Assembly (NCBI RefSeq): GCF_001552075.1
Contig: NZ_BCQM01000009.1
Coordinates: 1 to 64,000, forward strand
Direction of reading: 5' to 3'
From: Arthrobacter luteolus NBRC 107841
Lineage (GTDB): Bacteria > Actinomycetota > Actinomycetes > Actinomycetales > Micrococcaceae
Length of the DNA: 64,000 nt
The notes beneath the pieces are model-generated. The model did no database searches, was not told where the DNA came from, and worked only from the letters and a program-made list of their open reading frames with translations. This document shows, in pieces, positions 17,280 through 26,097 of this stretch. The position numbers and the translations under genes were made by a program. The stretch's first letter is position 1, and the number at the start of each line of letters is the position of its first letter.

Positions 17280-18071
17280 ATGTTTGTTCTGCCTCTTCAA
17301 CGCCCTGTGCCCATTAACCGTGCGGCACGTCCTGCCCGTTCCCGGGCAGTCACTGTCGGTGCGATGGTGCTTGCCGTCGTCACTCTTTCCGGTTGCGGGG
17401 GAAGTTCAGAGCCAGCGGCTGCAGGGACACCGGCTCCCTCCACAACGAGCGCCTCGCCTTCTCCAACGCAGACGCCGCTCGCGAACCAGGCCTGCAAAAC
17501 AGCCAGTGCCACTCAGACGCAGACCGCGAAGGCCAGTCCGAGTGCAAGCCAGAGCAGCAGCTCCAGCGCGAAGGCATCCTCGATGACCTCACCCTCCGCC
17601 ACGGAACCTTCGCCGTCTGCGACGCCGACCTCCGGAAGCACGGTCTACGTCTGCACGGAGAATGAGAACGGCAGGCTTGTCTGGCTGGACAAGGACAGCT
17701 CAGAGAAGCTGGTTGCCGCGCGTCAGACCGAAGCGGACAAGAAGGCCGCCGAGGACGCAGTGGCAGCGGCCGAGGCCCAGCGGCTCGCTGATGAAGCCGC
17801 GGCAGCCCAGGCAGCTGAGACCCAGCGGCTTGCCGATGAAGCTGCGGCGGCCGCCGCAGCAGCCGCAGCGGCCGAGGCACAGCGCCTCGCTGAGGAACAG
17901 GCTCGCCAGCAGTACGTAGCTCCCGCACCCGCGCCGGCTCCTGCGCCCGCCAACGTCTACTATGCGAACTGCTCGGCTGCCAGAGCAGCCGGAGCTGCCC
18001 CGGTGTACATCGGCAGCCCCGGCTACGGCAAGCACCTGGACCGTGACGGCGACGGAATCGGCTGCGAATAA
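17280..18071 (+). CDS. Excalibur-domain lipoprotein with Ala-rich coiled coil
   Basis: The 263-residue exported protein has a lipoprotein signal ending VVTLSGC, then a Ser/Thr/Pro-rich stalk. A long EAQRLADEAAAAQ-type alanine coiled coil in repeated blocks follows, then a Pro-Ala linker (APAPAPAPAPA) and a C-terminal Excalibur domain (YANCSAARAAGAAPV then DRDGDGIGCE). Excalibur domains bind calcium through DxDxDG. The stalk would hold the domain away from the membrane. GGGGGA before the ATG at 17280 marks the start. The function is unknown; the C-terminal domain is very like that of the nuclease at 2 kb. Confidence 0.85.
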   Translation: MFVLPLQRPVPINRAARPARSRAVTVGAMVLAVVTLSGCGGSSEPAAAGTPAPSTTSASPSPTQTPLANQACKTASATQTQTAKASPSASQSSSSSAKASSMTSPSATEPSPSATPTSGSTVYVCTENENGRLVWLDKDSSEKLVAARQTEADKKAAEDAVAAAEAQRLADEAAAAQAAETQRLADEAAAAAAAAAAAEAQRLAEEQARQQYVAPAPAPAPAPANVYYANCSAARAAGAAPVYIGSPGYGKHLDRDGDGIGCE

Positions 18072-18093
18072 TCGGCCAAAGCTCCAGGCCCTG

Positions 18094-18140
18094 AAAAGGC
18101 GCCCTGGTTCCACCCACGGGTGGGTACCGGGGCGCCTTTC
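18094..18140 (+). terminator. Intrinsic terminator after the Excalibur lipoprotein gene
   Basis: AAAGGCGCCC (from 18095) pairs with GGGCGCCTTT (ending 18139), and an inner CCACCC pairs with GGGTGG. A short T run ends the right arm. It lies 25 bases after the stop. Confidence 0.85.
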
Positions 18141-18255
18141 CTGTTGACAGCTACCTCTCAGCCCGCACCCGGCGACGCGGAGGGGGAACAGGCGTACCGT
18201 GTTTCTTCCGGCCGAGCCGCCAGGCGGGGCCCTCGGCAGCAGGAGGGGACGGACC

Positions 18256-18558
18256 ATGAGCTCAATGGATCACAGACACGGGGCCACGCCTGCCCGCCAC
18301 GGGACGGGTCTCCACTGGCCAAGTTTTGCCCTGGGCATCGTTTTTATGCTGCTGGTCCTGGCACAGGGGGAGGACAACGGCGCACCCGGGTTCGTTGGAA
18401 TGGCCGGCCTGATCCTGCTGGTCACGGGCCTGTACTCCGCGGCCACCGGGCGGAAGTCCTGGCTCCGGCTGACCACCCGGGCCGCAGCGTTTATTGTGGC
18501 CGCCGCCGGGGCAGTGTTGATGCTGGTGGCCCTGGGACTGCGGCTGGCCGATTTGTGA
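18256..18558 (+). CDS. Small three-helix membrane protein
   Basis: The 100-residue protein has a His-rich N-terminus (MDHRHGATPARHG) followed by three hydrophobic segments (about 22-38, 44-60 and 73-95). AGGAGG 8 bases before the ATG supports the start. I do not recognise a family. The gene stands alone between a terminator and the DinB-like gene. Confidence 0.65.
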   Translation: MSSMDHRHGATPARHGTGLHWPSFALGIVFMLLVLAQGEDNGAPGFVGMAGLILLVTGLYSAATGRKSWLRLTTRAAAFIVAAAGAVLMLVALGLRLADL

Positions 18559-18604
18559 CGCGCCCGGCTGCAGGATGGTCCTTGGCGGCCGTTACGCTGG
18601 GCGG

Positions 18605-19105
18605 ATGCTCACCGATGAACGAATTGATCCGCCGGACGCCGGCAACGAACGCGACACCCTGAACGGATTCCTGGATTTTCTGCGGGCCAGCGCCGTCTAC
18701 AAGGCCCAAGGGCTCAGCGACGCCGACGCCGCCCGGCAGGTGCTGCCTTCCATCACCACGGTCTCCGGTCTGCTCCGGCACCTGGCCGACGTCGAGCGGT
18801 CCTGGTTCCGCGAACGGATGGACGGACAGGCCGGCGTTCCCACCCGCTGGAGCGATGCTGATCCCGACGGCGAATTCCAGGTGACCGAAAACGACAGCTT
18901 GGCCGAAATCATCGCCGACTACGAGGCAGCATGCGCCGAATCGCGTGAGGTGGCCGCCCGGTACCAGCTCGAGGACCTGGGCAAGGCAGAGGGTATGACC
19001 CATAACCTGCGCTGGGTCCTGGTCCACATGGTCGAGGAAACCGGGCGGCACTGCGGGCACCTGGACGTCGTCCGCGAACTGCTGGACGGAACAACGGGGG
19101 AGTAA
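18605..19105 (+). CDS. DinB/DUF664-type protein (mycothiol-transferase-like)
   Basis: The 166-residue helical-bundle protein has LNGFLDFLRASAVYKAQGLSDADA, a first metal-binding His in LLRHLADVE, and the later HMVEETGRHCGHLDVVRELLDG with the other two His ligands. DinB/DUF664 proteins bind Zn or Ni, and several actinobacterial ones are mycothiol-dependent transferases. No ribosome site precedes the ATG; a TTACGCT just upstream suggests a leaderless transcript. The substrate is unknown. Confidence 0.85.
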   Translation: MLTDERIDPPDAGNERDTLNGFLDFLRASAVYKAQGLSDADAARQVLPSITTVSGLLRHLADVERSWFRERMDGQAGVPTRWSDADPDGEFQVTENDSLAEIIADYEAACAESREVAARYQLEDLGKAEGMTHNLRWVLVHMVEETGRHCGHLDVVRELLDGTTGE

Positions 19106-19123
19106 CAGCGGGGGAGCAGGGGC

Positions 19124-19465
19124 CTAGCCGGAAACCGGCAGCCAGAGAACGGCAATAATCCCCACGGCGCCCAGGATAACGACGGCGAGGGACAGAGCCA
19201 GCGCCGCCCCGGTATTCGGCTGGCCGGCTTCACCTGAAATGCCGGTGGACGCCTGCCCGTAGCGGCGCTTTTGCGTGAGCTGAATGCCCGCGGCGGTGAC
19301 CAGGGTGACGGCGACGAGGACTCCGGCAAACCAACCGTGCTGCGGCATCCAGCGCAGGAAGATGGCCCCGGCAACCACCAGGGCCAGGGCCGTGCGGCCC
19401 CAGGCCAGCGCCGTCCGCTCAGGCTGCAGACCCGGATCCTGGTGCACGGACTGCGGTGCAGCCAT
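19124..19465 (-). CDS. DUF202 membrane protein (short form)
   Basis: The 113-residue protein has the DUF202 opening LQPERTALAWGRTALALVVAGAI and three predicted helices. It abuts the preceding DUF202 gene: its ATG begins the base after that gene's stop codon, so the two are co-translated. DUF202 proteins are small inner-membrane proteins (YidG/YidH type) of unknown function. Confidence 0.88.
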   Translation of the reverse strand: MAAPQSVHQDPGLQPERTALAWGRTALALVVAGAIFLRWMPQHGWFAGVLVAVTLVTAAGIQLTQKRRYGQASTGISGEAGQPNTGAALALSLAVVILGAVGIIAVLWLPVSG

Positions 19466-19867
19466 CTAGGCCGGCCGCAGGACGACGAACACCACCAGGA
19501 CAGCAGCGGTGATCCCGCCGCCAATGGCGAGGAGCGGGGCGAGCAGCGGCAGCGGCAGCGGGGTCTTATTCCGCATCGCCCGTTCCACGCCCAGCCAGCG
19601 GAAGAACGCCCCGCCGCCGATGGCCATGGCAAGGAGCAGCAGCAGCAGGGCCACGGCTTTCCGAATCTCGGGAACGAACAGATCCGCGGTGAAGGCCTCC
19701 ACCGCAATTCCTCCGGCCAGGAGGGCCAGCGAGGTGCGGATCCAGGCCAGAAAGGTGCGCTCATTGGCCAGCGTGAACCGGGGATCGGGTTCCTCTCCAC
19801 CCCGGAGCAACCGCGCAGAAAGTCGACCGCGCCCAGCGGGTGAACTTAGCGTTTTGGGGGACGGCAC
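19466..19867 (-). CDS. DUF202 membrane protein (YidH-like)
   Basis: The 133-residue protein carries the DUF202 core DPRFTLANERTFLAWIRTSLALLAGGIAVEAF followed by two more membrane helices. A GTG at 19867 with GAAGGAAGG upstream was chosen; the frame is open further but reads as non-protein sequence. It forms a two-gene unit with the shorter DUF202 gene. Such pairs probably make a hetero-oligomer in the membrane; the role is not known. Confidence 0.85.
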   Translation of the reverse strand: MPSPKTLSSPAGRGRLSARLLRGGEEPDPRFTLANERTFLAWIRTSLALLAGGIAVEAFTADLFVPEIRKAVALLLLLLAMAIGGGAFFRWLGVERAMRNKTPLPLPLLAPLLAIGGGITAAVLVVFVVLRPA

Positions 19868-20072
19868 GTCAGCCTTCCTTCGAACTTTCGGGAAACACTC
19901 TCCTTTGGATGGTAACGCCGAGCGGTTCCAGGGACCGTACCGCGGTGTCCCCGTGCGCCCTCCTTTCCACTGCCCGGAAAGCCTGTAGTGCGGTGAATCA
20001 CGCTGAACCGTAACGTGCATTACTGAACTGCTGCGCCCGCCCGGCGCAGGTGGGCTGAAAGGAACAGCTGGG

Positions 20073-21038
20073 ATGGCTCAAGGAAGCAACGGCAGGACAG
20101 TTGTCCTGGAGAAGAGGGAGACGCTGGCCGACGGCGTCGTCCGCCTGACGCTGAGGAACCCGGACCGGTCCGATTTTCCGCAGTGGCAGCCGGGCTCCCA
20201 CATTGATCTGGTCCTGCCCGATTTCATCCGCCAGTACTCGCTCTGCTCGCCGTGCGGTGACCGGTCGATGCTGCAGGTATCCGTCCTGCACACTCCGAAT
20301 TCCCGGGGCGGATCAAAGTACGTCCATGAATCACTGGCTGCGGGCACCGAGTTCACCATCAACGGGCCGCGCAACAACTTTCCGCTGCAGGATTCCCGAA
20401 AGTACCTTTTTATTGCAGGCGGGATTGGCATCACTCCGATCCTGCCCATGATTGAGGCTGCCGAAGCTGCCGGGCGGGAGTGGCGCCTGGCCTACGGCGG
20501 CCGGAGCCGCTCCTCGATGGCGTTTGCCGACGAGCTCGAGGCCACCTATGGCAGCGGGAAGGTCCTGCTGTATCCGGAAGACACCCACGGGCGCATCGAT
20601 CTGCAGGGCCTGCTGGGCCTGCCTCGGGCCAAGATGCTGGTTTATGCCTGCGGCCCGGCACCGCTGCTGAACGTCATTGAGGACTTCTGCATGGGCTGGC
20701 CGCCCGGTGCGCTGCACACGGAGCTGTTCTCCGCAGCCGCGCTGGACGGCAGCGGGGCATCAGCGGAACCATTCGAGCTTGATCTGCGGAACTCCGGCCT
20801 GCGCCTGGAAGTGCCGGTGGACAAGACGGTTCTGGAAGTCGTGGAGGAAGCTGGGATCCGGGTGCTCTCCTCCTGCCGGCAGGGCGTGTGCGGCACCTGC
20901 GAAATCCGGGTGGCGGCGGGCGAAGTCGACCACCGGGACGCCGTGCTCTCCGCTGAGGACAAAGCCTCCGGCGAGACCATGCTGGTCTGTGTGTCGCGGG
21001 CCGCGGCCGGCTGCAGCTCCCTCGCCCTGGAACTCTAG
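20073..21038 (+). CDS. Phthalate-dioxygenase-reductase-type (VanB-like) oxidoreductase, P450 partner
   Basis: The 321-residue flavoprotein has, in order, a flavin domain with RQYSLC (53-58), an NAD-binding domain with FIAGGIGITPILPM (113-126) and CGP, and a C-terminal plant-type 2Fe-2S domain with CxxxxCxxC (Cys268, Cys273, Cys276) and Cys306. It shuttles electrons from NAD(P)H through FMN and the cluster to an oxygenase. The gene directly precedes a P450 gene, so it is the probable sole redox partner, replacing a separate ferredoxin and reductase. The start has AAAGGA 10 bases upstream. Confidence 0.9.
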   Translation: MAQGSNGRTVVLEKRETLADGVVRLTLRNPDRSDFPQWQPGSHIDLVLPDFIRQYSLCSPCGDRSMLQVSVLHTPNSRGGSKYVHESLAAGTEFTINGPRNNFPLQDSRKYLFIAGGIGITPILPMIEAAEAAGREWRLAYGGRSRSSMAFADELEATYGSGKVLLYPEDTHGRIDLQGLLGLPRAKMLVYACGPAPLLNVIEDFCMGWPPGALHTELFSAAALDGSGASAEPFELDLRNSGLRLEVPVDKTVLEVVEEAGIRVLSSCRQGVCGTCEIRVAAGEVDHRDAVLSAEDKASGETMLVCVSRAAAGCSSLALEL

Positions 21039-21116
21039 GCACCCAGCCTGCCCCGGCTGAGCCGCCCCGGATCCAGCCTTCCCCGGACCGTCAAAGACTT
21101 TGCTGATAGGAACCCC

Positions 21117-22364
21117 ATGACACTCAAGACTGCTAACGCCACGGCGGGCACTAACGCAACGGCGGGCCGGAGCACAGTACCGTCGCTTGCCGATGATCCC
21201 TTCTCCCTGGTGAACCTCGCTGATCCCTATCCGCTGCACGAGAAGCTGCGCGAGGCCGGGCCGGTGGTGTGGCTGGAAAAATACGGTTCCTACGCCGTCA
21301 CCCGGTACGAGCCGGTATACGAAATTCTCACCGATTTCGAGACCTATATCTCCGGCGGCGGCCTGGGCCCGGCGGACCGCAGGAAATCCGCGGAATGGCG
21401 GCCCGCCGGGATCCTGGAGTCCGATCCGCCCACGCACACCGCCATGCGCCGTGGCCTGTCCAAGGTGGTGAGCCCATCCTCCGTCCGCCGGCTTCGGTCA
21501 GAGTTCGAACCGCCGGCACGGGAACTGGTGCGGGAACTGGTGGCCCGCGGGAGCTTTGACGTGGTCCGCGATCTCGCCGAGGTCTACCCCCTGCAGGTCT
21601 TTCCCGACGCTGTGGGCATCCCCCAGGATGGCCGGGAGAACCTGCTGCCCTACGGGTCCATGACCTTCAACGCCTTCGGCCCCCGGAACGATGTTTATGA
21701 AGAAGCCTTCAAGGACGCGGATGCCATCTCCGCCTGGGTCCTGGAAAACTGCGAGCGCGGGAACCTGCGGCCCGGAGGATTCGGCGCCGGGATTTGGGAA
21801 GTAGCCGACGACGGCGGCATCACCGCCGATGAAGCGGCACTGCTGGTGCGGGCGCTGCTCTCTGCCGGCGTCGACACCACCGTCACCGGGATCGGTAACA
21901 CGCTGCTGTGCCTGGCCCGGAACCCGGAGCAGTGGGAGAAACTGCGTGCGAACCCGAACCTGGCAAAATTCGCGGTGGACGAGGCTCTGCGTCTGGAGTC
22001 GCCGTTCCAGATGTTCCACCGAACGGCGGCCGTGGATTCGGTGATCGAAGGTGTGCGGATCCCCGCCGACTCGAAGATCCTGCTGTTTATGGGCGCAGCG
22101 AACCGGGATCCGCGCAAGTGGGGCCCGAACGCGGACAGGTTCGACCTGGACCGCAGCGCGTCCGGGCATGTGGCCTTCGGGATGGGCCTGCACCAGTGTG
22201 TCGGCCAGCCCATCGCCCGGCTGGAAATCGAACTGGTGCTGCAGGCCCTGGCCGAGACAGCCGAACGGATCGAACTGGCCGGCGATCCGGTGCCCCAGAT
22301 CCACAACGTGCTGCACGCCTTCTCTTCGATCCCAGTTCGGGTGGTACAGGCAGTCGCCGGATGA
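21117..22364 (+). CDS. Cytochrome P450, CYP199-like (methoxybenzoate demethylase type)
   Basis: The 415-residue P450 has the I-helix AGVDTT (250-255), Glu289...Arg292 of the ExxR motif, and the haem loop FGMGLHQCVGQP with ligand Cys361. Its opening (DPFSLVNLADPYP...REAGPVVWL), the WRP...DPPTHT block, the YPLQVFPDAVG block and NAFGP match CYP199A2/A4 of Rhodopseudomonas as I remember them. Those enzymes O-demethylate 4-methoxybenzoate and related para-substituted benzoates. Arg245 sits where CYP199A4 has an Arg (243) that helps hold the carboxylate. Substrate type is inferred from this resemblance. Confidence 0.88.
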   Translation: MTLKTANATAGTNATAGRSTVPSLADDPFSLVNLADPYPLHEKLREAGPVVWLEKYGSYAVTRYEPVYEILTDFETYISGGGLGPADRRKSAEWRPAGILESDPPTHTAMRRGLSKVVSPSSVRRLRSEFEPPARELVRELVARGSFDVVRDLAEVYPLQVFPDAVGIPQDGRENLLPYGSMTFNAFGPRNDVYEEAFKDADAISAWVLENCERGNLRPGGFGAGIWEVADDGGITADEAALLVRALLSAGVDTTVTGIGNTLLCLARNPEQWEKLRANPNLAKFAVDEALRLESPFQMFHRTAAVDSVIEGVRIPADSKILLFMGAANRDPRKWGPNADRFDLDRSASGHVAFGMGLHQCVGQPIARLEIELVLQALAETAERIELAGDPVPQIHNVLHAFSSIPVRVVQAVAG

Positions 22365-22391
22365 CCCTCATGGCCGGAACATGACGCCGAC

Positions 22392-22433
22392 GCGGCGCCC
22401 GAAGCGCCCTGATGGGGGCGCCTCGGGCGTTTC
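22392..22433 (+). terminator. Probable intrinsic terminator after the P450 gene
   Basis: A GC-rich imperfect hairpin (arms near 22394-22409 and 22414-22430) with a short TTTC tail lies about 30 bases after the P450 stop. It separates the P450 unit from the following IclR gene. Confidence 0.6.
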
Positions 22434-22492
22434 GCTATATAACAAAAGAAGCCCCCGCGGGCGGGAACACAGATCTACCGGAGGATGACGCA

Positions 22493-23260
22493 GTGGCAGG
22501 ACAGGCAGCGGCCAAAGGGAAATCGGTCACATCGCGGGCGCTGAACATCCTGGGTGCGTTCGACGCCGACAATGTGAAGCTGACGCTGTCCCAGATCTCC
22601 CGCCGCTCGGGAACTCCCGTGGCCACCTGCCACCGTCTCCTGGGGGAACTGCTCGAGTGGGGCGCCGTTGCCAAGCGCGGCAACAACTACTACGTGGGGC
22701 ACCGGCTCTGGACGCTGGGGCTGCTGGCCCCGGTGGAAAAGGACCTCAAAACCATTGCCGGCCCGTATATGCAGGACGTGCTCTTCGCGACCCGGCAGGT
22801 GGTCAACCTGTTTGTCTTGGAGGGCGAGCAGGCGCTGCTGATCGAACGGTTTGCGGGCACCGCGGTGGGTAGACCGGTGGCGCAGGTGGGGGAACGGCTT
22901 CCGCTGCACGTCAGCGCCGCGGGGAAGATCATCCTGGGTTATGCCCCTGCGGAGGTCCGGGCGAAGGCCTTCGCCAACCTGGCCCGCCGCACCCCGTACA
23001 CCGTGATCGAGCCCGGCAAACTGCACCGCCAGGTCCAGGAAGCGCGGGACAAAGGCTACGCAACCACCCGGGAAGAACATGCTCTGGGCACCTCCGGACT
23101 GGCGGTGCCGGTAGTGAATTCCAAGGGCCAGCTGATGGCAGCGCTGGGTGTGGTCTTCATCGGACCCATGCGCGAACCAGAGCGGATCATTCCGGCCCTG
23201 CAAGTGGCCGCCGCCGCCGTCGGCCGTGAAGTGGGCGGCCTGGCCGGACTGGCCGGTTAG
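22493..23260 (+). CDS. IclR-family transcriptional regulator
   Basis: The 255-residue protein has an N-terminal winged helix (SVTSRALNILGAFDADNVKLTLSQ and SGTPVATCHRLLGEL) and a C-terminal IclR effector domain (PLHVSAAGKIILGYAP, GTSGLAVPV). IclR proteins often control aromatic-acid degradation, which fits the P450 and transporter neighbours. The GTG at 22493 with GGAGG 8 bases upstream was chosen. Its stop codon overlaps that of the convergent metallo-hydrolase (TTAG). Confidence 0.88.
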   Translation: MAGQAAAKGKSVTSRALNILGAFDADNVKLTLSQISRRSGTPVATCHRLLGELLEWGAVAKRGNNYYVGHRLWTLGLLAPVEKDLKTIAGPYMQDVLFATRQVVNLFVLEGEQALLIERFAGTAVGRPVAQVGERLPLHVSAAGKIILGYAPAEVRAKAFANLARRTPYTVIEPGKLHRQVQEARDKGYATTREEHALGTSGLAVPVVNSKGQLMAALGVVFIGPMREPERIIPALQVAAAAVGREVGGLAGLAG

Positions 23261-24249
23261 CGTGCGGCTGCCAGCACCGGGACGCCCGCGATCTCAAACC
23301 GGTTGCCCGGGGCTGCCACGGTGACGCGGCCGTCGAACTCCGTCCGCACACCCGCCGTCCACTCTTCATCGCTGGCCAGCCCGGCCAGATGTGAAAGCAC
23401 CACATGCGGGACGCCGGCCTGTGCGGCGACCCGGCCAACACCGGGGGCTGTGGTGTGGGAGATCCGCTGATGGTTCAGGAACTCCGGTGCCATGTCCAGG
23501 GCGGCGAAATAGTCCAGATTCACTGCTTCGTGAATCAGCAGATCGGCGCCGGTGGAGAGCGTGACCATATTGGCGCACTCCGTGGTGTCACCGGAAATGA
23601 CCACGGACCCGTAGCGGCTCTCGATGCGGAACGCGAAGGCGGGGAACACCGGAGGATGCTCCACCAGGATTGCGCTCACCCGCACCAACTCGTCCTCATA
23701 CACGGTGAACGGTTCCATGGCAGGGGTGTGGATCCCGTTCGCGGTGGCAGCCACTCCGGACGGCAGCTCGACGTCCGCGGCGAGCACCAGGTCCCGCAGG
23801 TCCGGCCGCCCCTCATCGTGGATCCGGATGTTGATGTCGTAGGAAAAGGCCTCCAGCAGGTGCCCCACCATGGCGCCTGTTCCGCCGTTCTCGCCGGGGA
23901 TTCCCTGCGGATCCGTTCCGGGACCGAAGACCGTCACGGGACCCGTAATGCCGTTGACCGGCCGGCCCCAGTTCCACAGGAAATAGCCCGGAAGCTCCGC
24001 CACATGGTCCGAATGCAGGTGCGTGATGAAGCAGGCCCGCAGGTTCTCGCCGCGCAGCCCGGCGCCGTGTGCGGCACGGGTGATCCCCAGGCCAAAGTCC
24101 ACCAGGTAGAAGCTGCCATCCACCACCACGGCGGTCGCCATCCCGGGATGCGGGCCGCGGATGGCCGGTCCGGCGGCCGTTCCGAGCGTGATGACGGACA
24201 TGCCGGCCGCAGGCTCCGGGTGGGGGTTCTTCATCTCGTGTGCTCGCAT
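23257..24249 (-). CDS. Metallo-beta-lactamase-fold hydrolase (RNase Z/arylsulfatase-like branch)
   Basis: The 330-residue protein has the MBL motif ITHLHSDHVAELPGYF, then ISGDTTECANM, LIHEAVN and a late HLAG. Large insertions, including a PSGVAATANGIHTPAMEP segment after the metal motif, resemble the branch that includes RNase Z-like and arylsulfatase-like hydrolases. The starts at 24249 and 24234 are both possible; the first has GGCGAAG upstream. It is divergent from the MFS gene over a palindrome, suggesting joint control. It may hydrolyse an ester or lactone in the aromatic pathway. Confidence 0.82.
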   Translation of the reverse strand: MRAHEMKNPHPEPAAGMSVITLGTAAGPAIRGPHPGMATAVVVDGSFYLVDFGLGITRAAHGAGLRGENLRACFITHLHSDHVAELPGYFLWNWGRPVNGITGPVTVFGPGTDPQGIPGENGGTGAMVGHLLEAFSYDINIRIHDEGRPDLRDLVLAADVELPSGVAATANGIHTPAMEPFTVYEDELVRVSAILVEHPPVFPAFAFRIESRYGSVVISGDTTECANMVTLSTGADLLIHEAVNLDYFAALDMAPEFLNHQRISHTTAPGVGRVAAQAGVPHVVLSHLAGLASDEEWTAGVRTEFDGRVTVAAPGNRFEIAGVPVLAAAR

Positions 24250-24323
24250 ATCTTCGCCAGACCCGGCGAGGTTGGAAGTCGGTTGACTCCAGAATGCCTG
24301 CCAGCGGAGAGAAAATCCGGACA

Positions 24324-24346
24324 AGCTTTCCGGCCACCGGAAAGCT
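24324..24346. promoter_or_regulatory. Palindromic operator between metallo-hydrolase and MFS genes
   Basis: AGCTTTCCGG (24324-24333) and CCGGAAAGCT (24337-24346) form a perfect 10-base inverted repeat with a 3-base spacer in the divergent promoter gap. No T run follows, so it reads as a protein-binding site rather than a terminator. The IclR protein encoded next to it is the obvious candidate ligand. Confidence 0.65.
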
Positions 24347-24441
24347 CAAATTGTTGCTCAGATCACACGAATCTACAGTCGAGGAAATAACGCCCCACCG
24401 GATGCCTGCGCGGTATCCGATTACGAAAGTCTGGTAGGCAC

Positions 24442-25836
24442 GTGTCCCTCAAAGAACCCTCCACGCCTGTTCGGCAGGACCCTGGCAATCCGCGCTACTG
24501 GTCCGCAGCCAGACGCAACCGCTACGCCTGGTTCACCACCGGTTCCCTCCTGGTCCTGATGATGCTCAGCTGGGCGGACAAGGCTGTCCTGGGTATTGCT
24601 GCTGTCCCGCTGATGCGGGACCTGGGCATCACGCCGGAGCAGTTTGGCCTGGTGAGCAGCGCCATGTTCCTGACCTTCGTGATCATCCAGTTCATTGCCG
24701 CGCCGATTGCCAACAAGATTCCGACCAAATGGATCCTGCTGGTCCTGTGCCTCACCTGGTCCGTGGCCCAGCTGCCGATCCTGATTTTCGCCACGCTGCC
24801 CGCACTCTGGCTCTCCCGGCTGCTGCTGGGCGCCGGTGAAGGGCCGCTGGCTCCGGTGATGATGCACAGCATTTACAAATGGTTCCCGGAGAAGAAGGGC
24901 GCGACGCCGGCGGCGGTCGCATCGTCGGGCGTCACCCTTGGTGTGGTCGCCTTCGCTCCCGTCCTGGCCTGGGTGGTCGGTTCCTTCGGCTGGCAGACCG
25001 CCTTCGCCACGCTGGCAATCATCGGGCTCCTCTGGTCGGTCTTCTGGGTGATTACCGGCAAGGAGGGTCCCTACACGAGCCGCCAGGCGGAGCGCGAGAT
25101 CGACGGCCCGGACGCCGGCGGTGCAGCCGACGCGGAAGACAGCACTGCGGCGGTCCCCGAAACGAAGATCAGCTACAAAAAGACCATCTTCACGGCCAGC
25201 TGGATCCTTGCCGTGCTGACCTCCTTCATTGGCTACTGGACCTTCACGCTGGCGATGTCCTGGGGACCGGCTTACTTTGAAACGGTTCTCGGCTATTCCA
25301 GCCAGGCTGCGGGCAGCATGATCGCCCTGCCAGCCGCCTGGGGTGCGGTCGCCACGATTTCCCTGAGTGCCCTGACGCAGCGCCTGCACCTGCGCGGACT
25401 ACCCACCCGCAAGGCCCGGGCCTTCGTCCTCGGCAGTGCCGCCACCCTGGCCGGCGCGGCACTGCTCGGAGCCACGATGGTGTCCTCCCCGGCGCTGTCC
25501 CTGGCGCTGCTGGCTGTGGGCCTGGGAACCGCCCCGGCTCTGTTCGCCATCACCTACCTGATCGTCTCCGAGCTCACCACCGTCGCCCAGCGGGGAGCGA
25601 ACCTCTCGATCGCCAACGCGGTTCTCTCCTCCGGCGGCATCTTCGCCCCGGCAGTTTCGGGCTTCCTGATTGGCGGCGGAGCGACCCCGGCCGAGGGCTA
25701 CACCGCGGCGTTCGCCCTGGCCGGCGGGCTGATGCTGGCCATGGGCATCTTGGCCCTACTGTTCATCAACCAGCAGCGCGACGTGCGCCGGCTCGGCCTC
25801 GCGGATACCGCAGCTGCCGGCAGTTTCCAGCGCTAA
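24442..25836 (+). CDS. MFS transporter (aromatic acid/anion:H+ symporter type)
   Basis: The 464-residue protein has twelve predicted helices in two halves separated by a hydrophilic loop (about 205-240). The opening RYAWFTTGSLLVLMMLSWADKAVLGIAAVPLM and the GEGPLAPVMMHSIYKWFPEKKG block are typical of the anion:cation symporter branch, whose members import organic and aromatic acids. It starts at a GTG. Its position beside the P450 and IclR genes suggests uptake of a methoxylated benzoate or similar acid. Confidence 0.85.
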   Translation: MSLKEPSTPVRQDPGNPRYWSAARRNRYAWFTTGSLLVLMMLSWADKAVLGIAAVPLMRDLGITPEQFGLVSSAMFLTFVIIQFIAAPIANKIPTKWILLVLCLTWSVAQLPILIFATLPALWLSRLLLGAGEGPLAPVMMHSIYKWFPEKKGATPAAVASSGVTLGVVAFAPVLAWVVGSFGWQTAFATLAIIGLLWSVFWVITGKEGPYTSRQAEREIDGPDAGGAADAEDSTAAVPETKISYKKTIFTASWILAVLTSFIGYWTFTLAMSWGPAYFETVLGYSSQAAGSMIALPAAWGAVATISLSALTQRLHLRGLPTRKARAFVLGSAATLAGAALLGATMVSSPALSLALLAVGLGTAPALFAITYLIVSELTTVAQRGANLSIANAVLSSGGIFAPAVSGFLIGGGATPAEGYTAAFALAGGLMLAMGILALLFINQQRDVRRLGLADTAAAGSFQR

Positions 25837-25860
25837 GCAGTTAGGTCCTCACTGGGGCCC

Positions 25861-26040
25861 GGCTTCGCGGCCCCACCGCGTCGCTGCGAACAGGGGGGCC
25901 TGCGAACAGGGGAGCGGGGCGCACCTGCGGCCTCCCCACGTCGCTGCGAACAGGGGGGCCTGCGAACAGGGGAGCGGGGCGCACCTGCGGCCTCACCACG
26001 TCGCTCGCGAACAACGGGGCCTGGTGCTCGCCTGGGACCA
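25861..26040. repeat. 60-bp tandem repeat, two full copies plus one diverged
   Basis: Units start at 25861, 25921 and 25981. The second half of the first unit and all of the second are nearly identical (TCGCTGCGAACAGG, then TGCGAACAGG, inside each). The third copy is diverged after its first half. It follows the MFS gene and encodes nothing convincing. Confidence 0.85.
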
Positions 26041-26085
26041 CACCTTCCCCATCCATGACGATGGTTGGGGAAGCCCGCAGCTCTA
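26035..26085 (+). repeat. Left copy of a ~50-bp direct repeat flanking repeat array A
   Basis: The segment containing CCACACCTTCCCC, a short variable part, ACGA-GG-TGG and CCCG-AG recurs in diverged form at 26455-26505. The two copies bracket the array of CCCAAACCGGAGG units. Confidence 0.55.
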
Positions 26086-26097
26086 AGGGGCACTTTC

